A DNA stretch of 64,000 nucleotides. It comes from Clitopilus passeckerianus. Its lineage: Eukaryota > Basidiomycota > Agaricomycetes > Agaricales > Entolomataceae. Location of the stretch: NCBI GenBank assembly GCA_944990035.1, contig CALYLX010000155.1, positions 248,001-312,000 on the forward strand, in the 5' to 3' direction. Made by a program: the position numbers and the translations under genes. Numbering within the stretch: the stretch's first letter is position 1; each line of letters opens with the position of its first letter. The notes under the pieces are model-generated. The model was not told where the DNA came from. It searched no databases and saw only the letters and a list, made by a program, of their open reading frames with translations. Below, one piece after another: positions 34,939 to 46,749 of this stretch.

Positions 34939-37391
34939 TAAGTGGTTGTTGATTCGGGATGTTCTCAGGGTGTGTTTAGGAGGGTGAACAGAGGGACGAT
35001 ATGATAAGTGCGAACTTCAAATTGTTTATCGTGTATGTATTCTGTGCTCGCGCCCCTCTGCGTTAGAGCGCCCAAGTCGAACGTCGCAGGTTCCGGGATT
35101 CTATACATGTCCATTCTGAAAAGACTGCCATAAAAATATCATCATCGCTGGTTTTCTCTGTCTACATTATTATGTATATCGGGCACAAAACTGGCAGATC
35201 CTCTTAGGTGTCAGAGAAAGAGCGACTCGGAGGTCTTTGTACCGACTCGTCGCAGTCACGGATTCAGAGGTCACACGCCCTCCTCCTTGCTGTCGAGACT
35301 GAACTCAGTCTCTCCTCGCCTTTCTTTTCCCTATCCTCCGCTCTCTTTCTTCGCCACCTGCGCAGATACACTTACATCAGGAGAACCGTTCGCTGACCTA
35401 ATTGACGGAAAAAATAACCATATCAAGCATTATCAGCGCCTGGCAGGGCAATATTCCGTCTTCGATCATTTCGCAACATAGGGAATACGTACAATATATG
35501 GCTATTTCAACATGGAAGCAGAAAATGATCATGTTATTTTGACATACAGAGGAGAAAGGCTCCGTACATGGGAATGCGTAGCGGTCCTATTGGAATGATT
35601 GCCAGGGGAAACCTTGCTCAATGTCATTGCGCACTTTGAAGCCATCCATTGCCTTATTCAGTACAAGAACTTGCGGCGCTGCGGCTCTCTCACTGATATA
35701 TACTTCGGACGTTTCAATGAACTCGGAACGTCTATTTCATTGTATTTCAGGCTCATCCGTATGTTAAAAAGTCGTGGATTATTAAAAAGATGTGATCCTG
35801 TACATTGTATGATAGTAGATGTAAGTCATGCGCCATCGAATCAGCATGTAACGTCATAGTTGCTTGATTCACCTCACAAATTCTCGTGGTCAGGAAGGCA
35901 AATGGACCATTTCGCAAATATTCATATTCATGCGTCACTCGTGCTTGGGCACCTGTGGCTCAGACGCATTCAAAGACTCTGAGATCCCTGCTAGAAGCAT
36001 TTTGTCTTAAGCAGGAATAAATGGAATCCTGGATAGAATACAATTCAAAGAGGGAATGGCTTCAGATCTGCGGTGAGGGATCCATTGCCAACGTCAAATT
36101 GCAGAATGGACCTTCTCCCTTCCCTCTCATATTCAAGTGTGAGAAGGTCGATCCATTGAATGATGGTGGCATGAAGAAGCGGTTGTGGAACAATGTGAGA
36201 TTCCACTTAATGAGCTTTTTCACTGGCCGAAGGTGTCCAAATGGGCGACCTGAGAGGGCAGTGGCTTGGAACGACATTTGGGCGCTCGGTTGACGCAAAG
36301 TAGAGCTTCTAACCACAGGCCTCAGGTCCTCAGCGTTGTTGTCAAGCGTACAGTTCGTCTTAATTTATCCAAAGTACATCACGGTGTGGTTAGAATCATC
36401 GAGAATTTACTTACATTACTAAAGGAGGAAGTATTGATACCTAGATCGGGTAGGGTGTGAACAGCTATCGAAAATGGCAAGATGGAGGCGCTACCTGTCT
36501 AAGCGGGGTCAAGAGTGGTGCGTTTTGACGAAAGGGGGAAAAGGGTGATGGAAGAGGACGGAGTGGGACTTCGTATAAGTAGAGTCCAATTTTATATATT
36601 GTTGATGATTAAGGCCTAACTAGGCTTGCCGGCAACACGCGCGACTCAACCTAACCAAGGCTTGGAGTGTGGGAACACTAGGTGTACCCTAGAGACGCCG
36701 TGTCAGTATCACTGGGTGCACAGTAATGGCCAATTCTATACAGAAAGGCCCATGTATTTCTAAAACCAACTTTTGAGATGGTAAGCAGAGTCATGAAATC
36801 TCGAAGTAATCAACCGGGTCCGGGATTGAAGGGTGGCATGGCGAGGCGGATTCAAGTGAATTTGGGGGGTGTCGTGATTCTTAAAGAAGGGTGGTGCACT
36901 GTGAGCTACACTGACAAGAACCTAGTTTTGGATGTTCAGGTGCTGGTGGTATGTGTATATTCACACAAAGCTTGCTTACGAGAGAGGCCGCAACCCGACG
37001 ACGCATATTGCCATCTTCATGTGTGGGCATTTCACCCATTTGAATGCACATTGAAATAACGCAAATGTCGTGGCATGGGCATGATTGTATTTGAATGGCT
37101 TAAGGCCAATCAGAACAAGTAACTAAGTTACAAATTCACGATTTGGAGGGTGCGGATGAGCCTATATTGATGGGCCTATCATACTACGATGCTTGTAAGG
37201 AGTGATTCCAAGGTGATCGTGATGTGTGATTTATTGAGGAAGAGTGTACAAGCTTTGGAGGCGCTTGGAAGGCTCACAATCCTGGAGAGGAGTGTCAGCG
37301 GCGCGAAGGAAGAGCTCGAGCTCACGGGATAGTTTAGTCGTGGTGGTCTACTATACAGGGAAAGGCTGAATAGAAGAATACGTTCGGTGGC
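34939..37391. other. Long region without recognisable genes
   Basis: About 2.4 kb of short frames. A 90-codon frame at 36021-36293 and a 93-codon frame at 36778-37059 have no recognisable domain and no supporting splice pattern. I see no TIRs or LTR ends. Confidence 0.35.
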
Positions 37392-38722
37392 TTGCAAGAG
37401 ATAAGAGCAGAATCTATGTACCTTATGGCGCTCGAACGTTCTGGACAAGAAGTGTCACTGTGCACGTGCCCCGTTATGCGTTACATTACCCAGATCAGCC
37501 TCTGGCCTCTTAACACTCAAAGTCCCTTCTGCCAACTTATCCTCATGGTGGCCAACACGACGCCCATCAAAAAGAGTGTGCGCACGGGTGCCAAAGGAAC
37601 CACGGCCAAGGTCGATCATATAACCAATTCTCATGAACTGCCTCCCAGCGATTCCCAACCTTCCATTGATGATATTCTTCCACAAGTCCCAGTCCAACAT
37701 GAGGATGTCTACAACAGGTTTCTGAATAAATACAAGAATATTGTCCCAGGATCGAAAAAATCCAAGCCAAAAACAGAGGCAAAGATGTACCCCACCGTTC
37801 TCCACCTTCTGAACATGATCAGTCTCGACATCGCCAATGTCAAAAGCGACGCAACATACGCCATTGCCCTCGTCTCACCTTCCAATATGGGTCCTTCTGG
37901 CATGGTGACCAACCGACAAACAAAGCCCGACTACATTGCTGAGGAATCTGATGTTGAAACTGTTGATGCCCTTATCCAAGCAGTGCAAAAACCTAGAGCA
38001 ACTGACTCGATATCTATAATGACAGAATGTCAGGATTACGAGTGTAGTCTTAGTCCGGGCGAAGGAAAGCTTAAGCAGAGAAGCAACGATGGACAGATGC
38101 GTACGTATGCTATGGTCGTAAAGCAACATCGTCTCGACTTGGACCGCGTCTATTGCTTTTTTGCGGACCTTAAAGGATACACCCTCGGTTACTTCACCCC
38201 TTGCGGCTTCGTCGAATCGCCCAAGCGAGACTGGAAGGAAGTTGAAAACCTCTTCCGATATGTCTCAGCTTTGTATACCCAAACACGCGACTCTGCTCTC
38301 AAGTTCGACCAGAAGCATGGACTCTGGCAGCTTGAACTCAACGAACATAAATACATTTTTGCTCCCTTTTACACCCGACCCAGCCCAGGAAGGATGACCA
38401 CCGTATCCTTGGCCCACAAATCTACCCCAGCATTGACTGACCATGGGCCCCTTGTACTTAAACTCTCATGGAGAGATTCAAAATGTGAAGAAGGTCGCAT
38501 GTTGGAACGGCTGCATCAAGAGGGTACCATCGCTGGAGTCGTTTGAGTCCAAGACTATGGCAAAATCGATGGCAGGGCTTCCGATCCGGACACATCAACT
38601 TGCAGGGAATCTACAGCCATAGTCATGGCTAGCACCGGCGACCCTCTCAGTCAGTGCCAGAGTGTGTACCACTTTCTCTGTGTCATTTACGACCTTGTTC
38701 AAATTAAGTGCATTTTCCACTA

Positions 38723-38921
38723 CATCAGAAAAATATATGCCAACTTGGCCATACTTGGCCAAAACATGAATTGCCACAGTACTTGATAATTTTCATATGT
38801 ATGCATAAGTAAGCTATAAGTGCTATAAGTTAGGCTGCAAGTTATGTCTACTTAATGCTTTACTTGATGTTTCATCAAGTTCCCACAAGTTAATATCAAG
38901 TTGGCATATATTTTCCTGATG
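38723..38921. mobile_element. 199-bp MITE with 25-bp TIRs in a kinase intron
   Basis: Ends are CATCAGAAAAATATATGCCA... and its inverted complement starting CATCAGGAAAATATATGCCA..., with one mismatch over 25 bp, flanked by TA on both sides. Copy 1 of the kinase has the uninterrupted site ccacTAacagac, so the empty site is available in the same window. TA duplication and CA-type ends fit a Tc1/mariner-like non-autonomous element. Confidence 0.88.
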
Positions 38922-39828
38922 TAATAGACATTACCTGAAAGCTCATGAAACTCTAGCTCTTGAAAATTGCAACAAGCGAGGAGTGCTATCGCGGGATGTT
39001 AGTCGGTACAACGTGTATTGCAACCCTAGGCACAGCGTTAACCTGGATGGCAAAATGTGGCCAAAAAACGGTAAATCAATTAATGAGATTCTGTGAGTGA
39101 CTGCATTGTGATGTTCCCTTTCCCAACCAATCCTCCTAATCAGGGGCGAAGGCGATTCATATTATCAGTGCCTTCTGGCAGATTTTGACCACGCAACATT
39201 TTGGCGAGAAGCACAAAGCAGTGGGGTTGTTGAACGCACCGTATGTACTCTCCATTACCCTCTGCTACTCAAGCTTAGACTGCAACAGGGAACACCTATG
39301 TTCATACCATTGGAATTTGCCAACAATCGAGAGGATTCTGTTAACTGGTCTTCTTTGAGCAAAGTCCACGTTATGTTGTGTGGACTCTTCTCTGACAAAG
39401 ATCTTCTTCAGAGGGTCCAAGGTCAGGATATCTCAGAGAAACTGGACATCTTATGCCAGAATCAGCCACAACTCCAAGAAGATGGATTGGAGGAATTGCC
39501 GCAGGGGTACTCGCTCCAACACTTCCCTCGACAAGACACCGAATCTGTGTACTGAACCATGGCCTGGTGGCTATCCCGCGCCCATGCTGGGCCTGTTATG
39601 ATTTTGCTTACATGTTTCTCCTTACATACCCCGGCCCGCTTACCTATGCACGATTACTCACATATGCTGCGCATCACTGCGTATTTTTCATCTTTTTCCA
39701 TGCTTACTCCACATCTCTCACAATCGTAAGAGACTTATACCTTATCTGATTCTTTCTGACTCACATCGAGTCATACTGACTCATGTACTTACTCATCATG
39801 CTGCGCATGACTCATTACTTACTCAGCA

Positions 39829-40198
39829 TGTCGAGCAAGCATGCCTTCCAGCGAGGGAAGTTGCAGAGCGGCCTACCTTGAGCTAAGTGTAGGGTTGTGA
39901 GGTAAAGCGAACTATGTAATAAGACTAGAGAAGTCTCCAATGTATTGAGGTAAAGTACATATGTTTATATACATATAGAGAGCGTGCACAGACCATGTAT
40001 ATGTAAGCATATCTAGAATGTTCTGTGCTAAATATAGTACGGAAGTGACACGGAATGAGTCATATGTAGTCATGAAGTGTCACGTGAGTTGCCATGAGGC
40101 GTATTCGTAAGAAGACATCATAATGGTGCAATATGGCGCAATACTAATCATGTGATGTCACGTGATTAGTCACGTGAGTGGTACGCGTCAATTCAACA
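39829..40198. repeat. Solo LTR of a second family, 370 bp, nested
   Basis: Starts TGTCGAGCAAGC, ends AATTCAACA (TG...CA type), and is flanked by CAGCA (39824-39828 and 40199-40203). It contains a TATA-like TTTATATACATA and CACGTG E-box motifs around 40080-40175. No internal region remains, so family and orientation are unknown. Confidence 0.85.
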
Positions 40199-40240
40199 CA
40201 GCATGCTGCGCATGCGCTATATTTAGAACTACTAGATAAG

Positions 40241-40284
40241 TATATAAACCTATACCATTTGGTCAAGGCTCCTCAGCTTGACCT
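40241..40284 (+). promoter_or_regulatory. LTR core promoter of element 2
   Basis: TATATAAACC at 40241-40250 with the self-complementary 11-mer CAGCTTGACCT at 40274-40284, 33 nt from the TATA start, as in element 1. Confidence 0.55.
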
Positions 40285-40455
40285 AGGCAATCTACCTAAC
40301 TGCTTAGTTCTCTACTTCGCCTTTAAGTCCCTTGCTTCGTCAATCTCACCAGGTCGTCAGTACAGCCGCAGCTGCTGACAAATCTCTGTCTTTGTCTGTC
40401 AAAGACATCGAGCATAAACAGTATTACCTAAGTTGTTAGGCTCTGCCTTAACAAA

Positions 40456-40466
40456 AGGTCAAGCTG
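40456..40466 (+). promoter_or_regulatory. Self-primer binding site, element 2
   Basis: AGGTCAAGCTG two bases after the 5' LTR, complementary over 11 nt to the LTR 11-mer at 40274-40284. Confidence 0.7.
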
Positions 40467-41051
40467 TTCAGAAGGCCCGCTCATTGTTAGCGCAGGCCTA
40501 CCCCACGACAACATAGCAGAAGCGTGCAATAGGCCGATTGCCGTTGCGGCTACCACTCAGTCACCACGGTCGTACACAGGGCAGACCACCCGCCACGAAA
40601 TACCACTCTAGTAGAAGGAACCAACAACGTCTACAAGTTCACCAACGGAAGCTACTGCGGTTTTAATCACAACAATAACCGCTGGTGCTACGCCTCTCTC
40701 TCCCTTGGCAAATTCACATTCACCACCGTTGCTGTTGAAAACAGACACTTCCACACTCTAGACTTCCCTACCCCTGAACGACCTCATAAGACCCCTGCTA
40801 TTGTCCGAGCTCAACGAGAACACGACATTGAAGTAGACGAGGAGGAACAGCGACGCTTCGCACCGTTACCCATAGCAATATCCAGGAACCCATCACTAGT
40901 CCCATCTACCAGCGCTTCTGTCTTGCCCAAAGAGGAAGAAGAAGAACACCAAGTACAACAACAGCTAGAGGAGAGCCCCACAGCTGAGCCAGAGGAGCGC
41001 CCCAGTGCAGAAACAAGTGAACCAGAGACCGATTTCGATTTCGACTACGAA

Positions 41052-44000
41052 ATGTCACAAGACAACAACAACAAGAAGGACATTGGAGCCAAACCCCAGA
41101 CGTTCTCTGGAGACTGATCCATGACCAGAAAGTTCATTCAGGAACTTGAAGACTACCTCATCCTAAACAACCTCAACCAACTCAAAGATGACAAGAAGAT
41201 TCGCATCGCCCTATCCTTCCTCAAAGAAGGAACTGCAGCAGCATGGGGATTAGAATTTCACGATAAATACTCAGCAGCTGAAAGGAAAGCCACCTATGTT
41301 GAGTTTATCCACCAATTTAAAGAAGCCTTTTCCCCTACCGACGACAAAGCTGCCGCACTTCTCCAACTCAAAGCCTTACGACAGGATGGGACAGCTGACG
41401 AATTTGTCACTGTCTTCAAGAATATTCTTGCACGAACCGATCTCAGTGGTGACACTGCAAAGATTGAAATCTTTATAGAAGGACTTACCCCCAAACTCCG
41501 AGAGAAGATTCTCTTTTCCGATTCCCCTCCTACCACATTCGACGATTGGGTCAAGAAAGCCGTTCAGTTTGACAACAACTGGCGACGTGCCAAGACAATT
41601 ATGGGACATATGTACCCGTATTATCAAGACATCTGATATGGTCAAAGGTGCTTACAAAACACCTACCGGAACCCGAGACCCAATGGCTGTGGATGTTGAT
41701 CATTTCACCACCGATCCACTCAAACACCGCCTTACCCAAGAGGAAAGAGAACACCACAAGAAGAACAACCTATGCTACTATTGCTCCAAGAAAGGTCACA
41801 CGATCCAACAATGTCTTCAAAGAAAGAATTTTGGAAGGACCTACCCTAACAACAACGACAGCTGTTTCCACAAGAAACCTGAGAAGGGAGCCGAGTTGAT
41901 CAAATATGTCAGAGCAGTCCTAGCTGACATGCCCCAAGAAGAAGCCGCTGAATTCTACACTGAAGCAGAGGCTGAGGGTTTTTGAAGAGGAAGACTGCAA
42001 AGCCGACGTCAGTACTTCCTCGCCCGATTGATATTTCCAGTGTACTTGTAGCTACTGATTTTTATGCTGAATCTATGTGTATCCCAATCTCTCTACAAGA
42101 CCCCCTAGACGGAAATACAACAATCGCCGGCACAAAAGCTCTCATTGACTCTGGAGCGCAAGGATTATTTATGGACTCTGTCTTCGCCAAGACACATCAC
42201 CTCCCACTACTCCCACTCCGACAACCGATTACAGCACGAAACGTTGATGGCACCCTAAACAAGCAAGGAACCATTACCCACTTTACCTGGGTCATTGCCA
42301 AGATAGGGGCAGCCATCATCAAGGAAAGATGTTTTGTCACTGGACTCGGGAAATACCACCTGATTTTTGGACTACCCTGGCTAAAGCGGGTAGATCCAAT
42401 CATATCGTGGAGCGACGGCACACTCGAAATCGACGAATCACGCATTACCCAACGACTGTCACAAACATTGATGCGAGCAGTAGACATCAAGCGGATGAGA
42501 GCCATCCGAGAACAACTACTAGAGGAAAACACGCCACCTACCCCAGTGCCTGATTGTTCCGAAGAGAATCCCGGAAAATCAGAAGGACTCAGCGACTACT
42601 TCTGAATAGTCGAAGACGGAGAAGGGATCAATGAAGACTTTCTCATCGCATACTGCCAGAACGAACCGGCAGTCGGAATATTCACCAAAGAGGAACCCCC
42701 ACTTACGCAGGAACACACAGAGGATTACCTCATGTACGGACCAATCAAGCCAACTACCACGATACGACAGACGGTGACAACACACCATCCAGCAACCAGA
42801 CACCACACACAACAGGTGTGGATACGTGCAAAAACATCAATTTCACAAGCTCTGGAACACAAGCGAGAAGATAAGGAACCAAAGAAATCTCTTGACGAAA
42901 TCATCCCCGACTATCTTCAAGACTACAGAAAAGTCTTTGAGAAAGCGGCATCTGAACGATTTCCACCAAGCCGACCCTGGGATCATGCCATAGATCTGAA
43001 GACAGATTTCGTGCCAAAAGACTGCAAAGTCTATCCGCTCAGCCCCTTAGAGCAAGAAAAACTCGACGAGTTTCTCAAGGAAAATCTAGCCAAAGGATAC
43101 ATCTGAGAATCCAACTCCCCACAAGCATCTCCGTTCTTCTTCGTTGCAAAGAAAGACTCGGAAGCCCTGAGACCATGCCAGGACTACCGATGACTCAATG
43201 AAGGAACTATACCCAACACTTACCCCTTACCGCTGGCTAGCGAGCTCATCGATAAACTGAAAGGAGCAACTGTCTTCACCAAACTCGACATTTGATGGGG
43301 ATATCACAACATCCGCATCAAAGATGGTGACCAATGGAAAGCAGCATTCGAGACCAACCGAGGGTTATTCGAACCAATGGTGATGTTCTTTGGACTAATG
43401 AACTCACCTGGTACCTTCCAAGCAATGATGAACCACCTTTTCCGAGACATGATAGACGAAGGATGGGTCATCATCTATATGGATGACATCCTCATCTTCT
43501 CCAACGATCCAGAAAAACACCGAGAACGCACACGCAGAGTCTTACAAAGACTACAAGACAATGATCTCTACCTCAAAGCAGAGAAATGCCAATTTGACAC
43601 CACAAGAGTGGAATACCTCGGGTTCATCATTGAACCAAACAAGATCTCCATGGACCCTGTCAAACTTGCAGGGATGCGCGACTGGCCCACGCCAACCACA
43701 GTAAAAGAAGTCCGATCATTCCTAGGATTCGGAAACTTTTACCGCAGGTTCATCGGAAAATATGCGGAAATTGCCAAACCACTGAACGAACTCACCAAAA
43801 AGGACAAGAAATGGGAATGGACCAATGAATGTCATGAAGCTTTCACTACCCTGAAAGACAAATTCCTGGAAGCACCTGTGTTGCTGATGCCTGACCCCAC
43901 AAAGCCATTTGTGGTAGAAGCGACACCTCAAAACATGCAACAGGAGCAGTTCTACAACGACGTGACGCCAACGGATCCTGGCACCCATGTGGTTTCATAT

Positions 44001-45808
44001 CTAAATCATTCTCGGAAACAGAACAGAACTATGAAATCGATGATCGAGAACTTCTAGGCATCATCCGCGCACTAGAAACCTGGCGACACTACTTCCATGG
44101 ATCCCAACACCCAGTTGTAATTCTATCGGATCACAAGAACCTCACATACTTCCAAGAAGCCCGGAAGTTGAACCGACGACAAGCGAGATGGAATCTAATG
44201 CTATCCCAGTTTAACATCAAACTTGTACACACCCCTGGTGCAAAGATGATACAATCCGACGCACTATCTCGACGACCTGACCACATCCCAGGCGAAGACA
44301 CCGACAACGAAGACATCATTCTCCTCCCCGACAAACTCTTCCTTTGCTCAATTGACATTGAACTAAAGGATGAAATTGTACACAAGATGGTCAATGACAA
44401 ACTAATTGTTGACGCCATTCGCACCGCCAAAGAAGACAGACCCCCACCAATCCGATCAAACCTGGAAGATTGGAAATTTGACGATGGCATCTTGTACTAC
44501 AAAGACAAATGTGTGGTACCAGATGATGAAGACCTCCGGAGGAAGATAGTCCAACGCTATCACGATCTACCCAGCGCAGGACACCCTGGACAATTTGGGA
44601 CACTGGAGAAAGTTCGAAAAGACTACTGGTGGCCAGGGATGTCAGCGTTCATCAAGAACTTTGTGCAGGGCTGTGCAATGTGCCAACAAATGAAGATCAA
44701 TCGCCATCCCACCGCTCCACCATTAATGCCCATCAAATCCAAAACCACTAGGCCATTTTCGCTAGTGACGTACGATTTTCACACAGATCTCCCAGAGAGT
44801 AATGGTTTTGATAGCATTATGGCCGTGGTCGATCATGGAGCTACGAAGGGGGCAATTTTCATCCCTTGCACAAAGAAAATCGACGCCACAGGAACTGCAA
44901 ACGCCTACATTGACAATGTCTACCGTCGCTTTGGACTTCCCGACAAAGGAATTTCAGACAGAGGACCTCAATTCGCCTCTAAAGTTTTCCAAGAAATGGG
45001 ACGACTCCTTGGAATCAAGCTCAACATGAGTACCGCTTACCACCCACAAACCGATGATGCAACAGAAAGGACCAATCAAGAGATTGATGCCTATCTCCGC
45101 ATCTTCTGTGCACAGAACCCCGAATCCTGGTCCAGATGGATTACCACTCTAGAATTCTCCTACAACAGCCGAACACACTCTGTCACCAAACGTACCCCAT
45201 TCTACCTAATGATGGGATATGAACCACCTGCACTCCCATCAGTTGCTCCCACTAGCAAAATTCCCGCAGTCGACAAACAGATCAAGGAACTTCTGCTAGC
45301 ACGCGATGAAGCAAATGCTGCACATGCACTTGCTGCACAACGCATGGCAGAGAAGATCACACAACACTTCACCCCATTCAAAGTTGGAGAAAAGGTGTGG
45401 TTAGAAGCCACAAATCTCAATCAAGAAAACATCTCCAAGAAACTAGCACCCAAACAAGAAGGACCCTTCAAGATACTTGAGGTAAAAGGACACCTGACCT
45501 ATAAACTCGACCTGCCAAGACGATGGAAGATCCACCCGGTGATTCACGCATCACTTCTCACCCGTTACATCTCCACCAAAGCGCATGGACCCAGCTTCTC
45601 TAAACCGCCACCTGACGAAATCGACGGAATAGAAGAATACGAAATAGAAGCAATTGTGGTCCATCAGAAACAAGGCAAAGGGCGACACAGATACCTCGTA
45701 AAATGGAAGGGATGGCCATCAGCGGACAACGAATGGATCCCCGAGTCGGAACTGCGGAACGCCAAAGAAATACTCACCGAGTATAAAAAGAGGAAGAAAC
45801 TCACCTGA
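41052..45808 (+). pseudogene. Gag-Pol polyprotein with chromodomain, element 2 (multiple stops)
   Basis: Same domain order as element 1: Gag, CCHC knuckle, protease, RT (YMDDILIFS), RNase H, integrase, chromodomain (HRYLVKWKGWPSADNEW). The integrase to chromodomain half (44168-45808) is one open frame of 546 codons. Upstream it is broken by TGA codons at 41115, 42603, 43104, 43191 and 43293, each where element 1 has CGA. One base is also missing near 43920, within the RNase H Asp motif. The product would be unable to support replication. Confidence 0.92.
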
Positions 45809-45846
45809 CACCACATAGCAAACCCACTCACATCCACTATATAACA

Positions 45847-46716
45847 ATGTCCCAAAATGCCTCTTCCTACGACCGCACCATCATCCGCAACACCTTCAAA
45901 TCTGATACCGCTATTACGGCGCTCCGTACGCATACTGCCTGGAGCAGCGACGACAACCCTCTCACCGCTGTGGGAGAACAAGGAACCCTCTACCAAAACC
46001 GACGAACCGAAACTCGCAACGAAGTGGCTCGTCTGCGCCACCAATTTGCGAAAACCACTAACGATCTTGATCAACTTTTGGACAAAGTTGATCGAGAAAC
46101 GGAGGAGACCCTCACAGACCTCTTCTTTGCTATTGGAGGAACAGCTTTCCTCGACGAATTCTTCCCCGAACGACAAAACTGGTTCAACAACCCGGAGGAG
46201 ACAGACTTCGAAACCCTTGCCTCCAATCCCTGGGGGCCTGAGGAAAGTCAAGAAGAGGAAGTCACGATCCTCACTACACGTCAAGTTTGCGGAACCCTAC
46301 GAGCATTTCCTCCCGTCACCAATTTACACACCGCCGCAAAAATAAAACATAACCCCTTCGTCAAAGAAGAACAGAACGACAACAAGGAAAACATCGACCC
46401 CAATGGCAAACCCTCCGACGCCATACCTCTCCGCATTCGAAAGCCCACCAGAGTCCGACTCACCAACGCTGGTGAACCTTCCCCCTCGACAGTATCGTCC
46501 CAGAAGGCGCCGCGCACCGGATATCTTGCCAACAGACCACCACCACCCAGATGGTTCAGATGCTACATTTGTGGAGGCAGACACCGACAGTGTCATTGCT
46601 TTTGTTTTGTGTGTCGTCTGTGCCATCATCGCGGCCCAGGCCATTACCCGGTTAGCTGCCCACAGCGCTACCACAAGGGCATAGACCGTCATTTCTGGGG
46701 TAAAGGAAAGAATTGA
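45847..46716 (+). CDS. Extra ORF between pol and 3' LTR, element 2 (intact, 289 aa)
   Basis: Begins 38 bp after the pol stop with MSQNASSYDRTIIRNTF and stays open for 289 codons. The N-terminal part is polar, with a helical stretch (TTNDLDQLLDKVDRETEETL); the middle is acidic and Asn/Lys-rich (DNKENIDPNG). The last 60 residues are basic and Pro-rich, then Cys/His-rich: a C-X2-C-X3-H-X2-C group followed by C-X2-C-X6-H-X4-C, the spacing of retroviral-type zinc knuckles with a longer loop. No signal peptide or membrane span is visible, which argues against an envelope protein. Element 1 has the same ORF with small deletions. Possible roles are a second nucleocapsid-like protein or a targeting factor; neither is shown. 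Confidence 0.75.
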   Translation: MSQNASSYDRTIIRNTFKSDTAITALRTHTAWSSDDNPLTAVGEQGTLYQNRRTETRNEVARLRHQFAKTTNDLDQLLDKVDRETEETLTDLFFAIGGTAFLDEFFPERQNWFNNPEETDFETLASNPWGPEESQEEEVTILTTRQVCGTLRAFPPVTNLHTAAKIKHNPFVKEEQNDNKENIDPNGKPSDAIPLRIRKPTRVRLTNAGEPSPSTVSSQKAPRTGYLANRPPPPRWFRCYICGGRHRQCHCFCFVCRLCHHRGPGHYPVSCPQRYHKGIDRHFWGKGKN

Positions 46717-46749
46717 AGTCAGGGGACTTCAACGATAGCGAGAGGGTAA

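Larger units (their letters stand above)
39594..40453 (+). repeat. 5' LTR of element 2, interrupted
   Basis: LTR sequence runs 39594-39828, is interrupted by a solo LTR of another family plus its 5-bp target duplication, and resumes at 40204-40453. The two parts add up to 485 bp. Confidence 0.93.

Noticed and set aside
35060..35110. tRNA-like stretch (GCGTTAGAGCGCC ... GCAGGTTCC)
   Set aside because: The D-arm-like part is present, but the T-arm sequence does not follow the consensus and no acceptor stem pairs; not a tRNA.
36021..37059. 90- and 93-codon frames
   Set aside because: No domain, no paralog in the window, no splice support, and within the length expected by chance.
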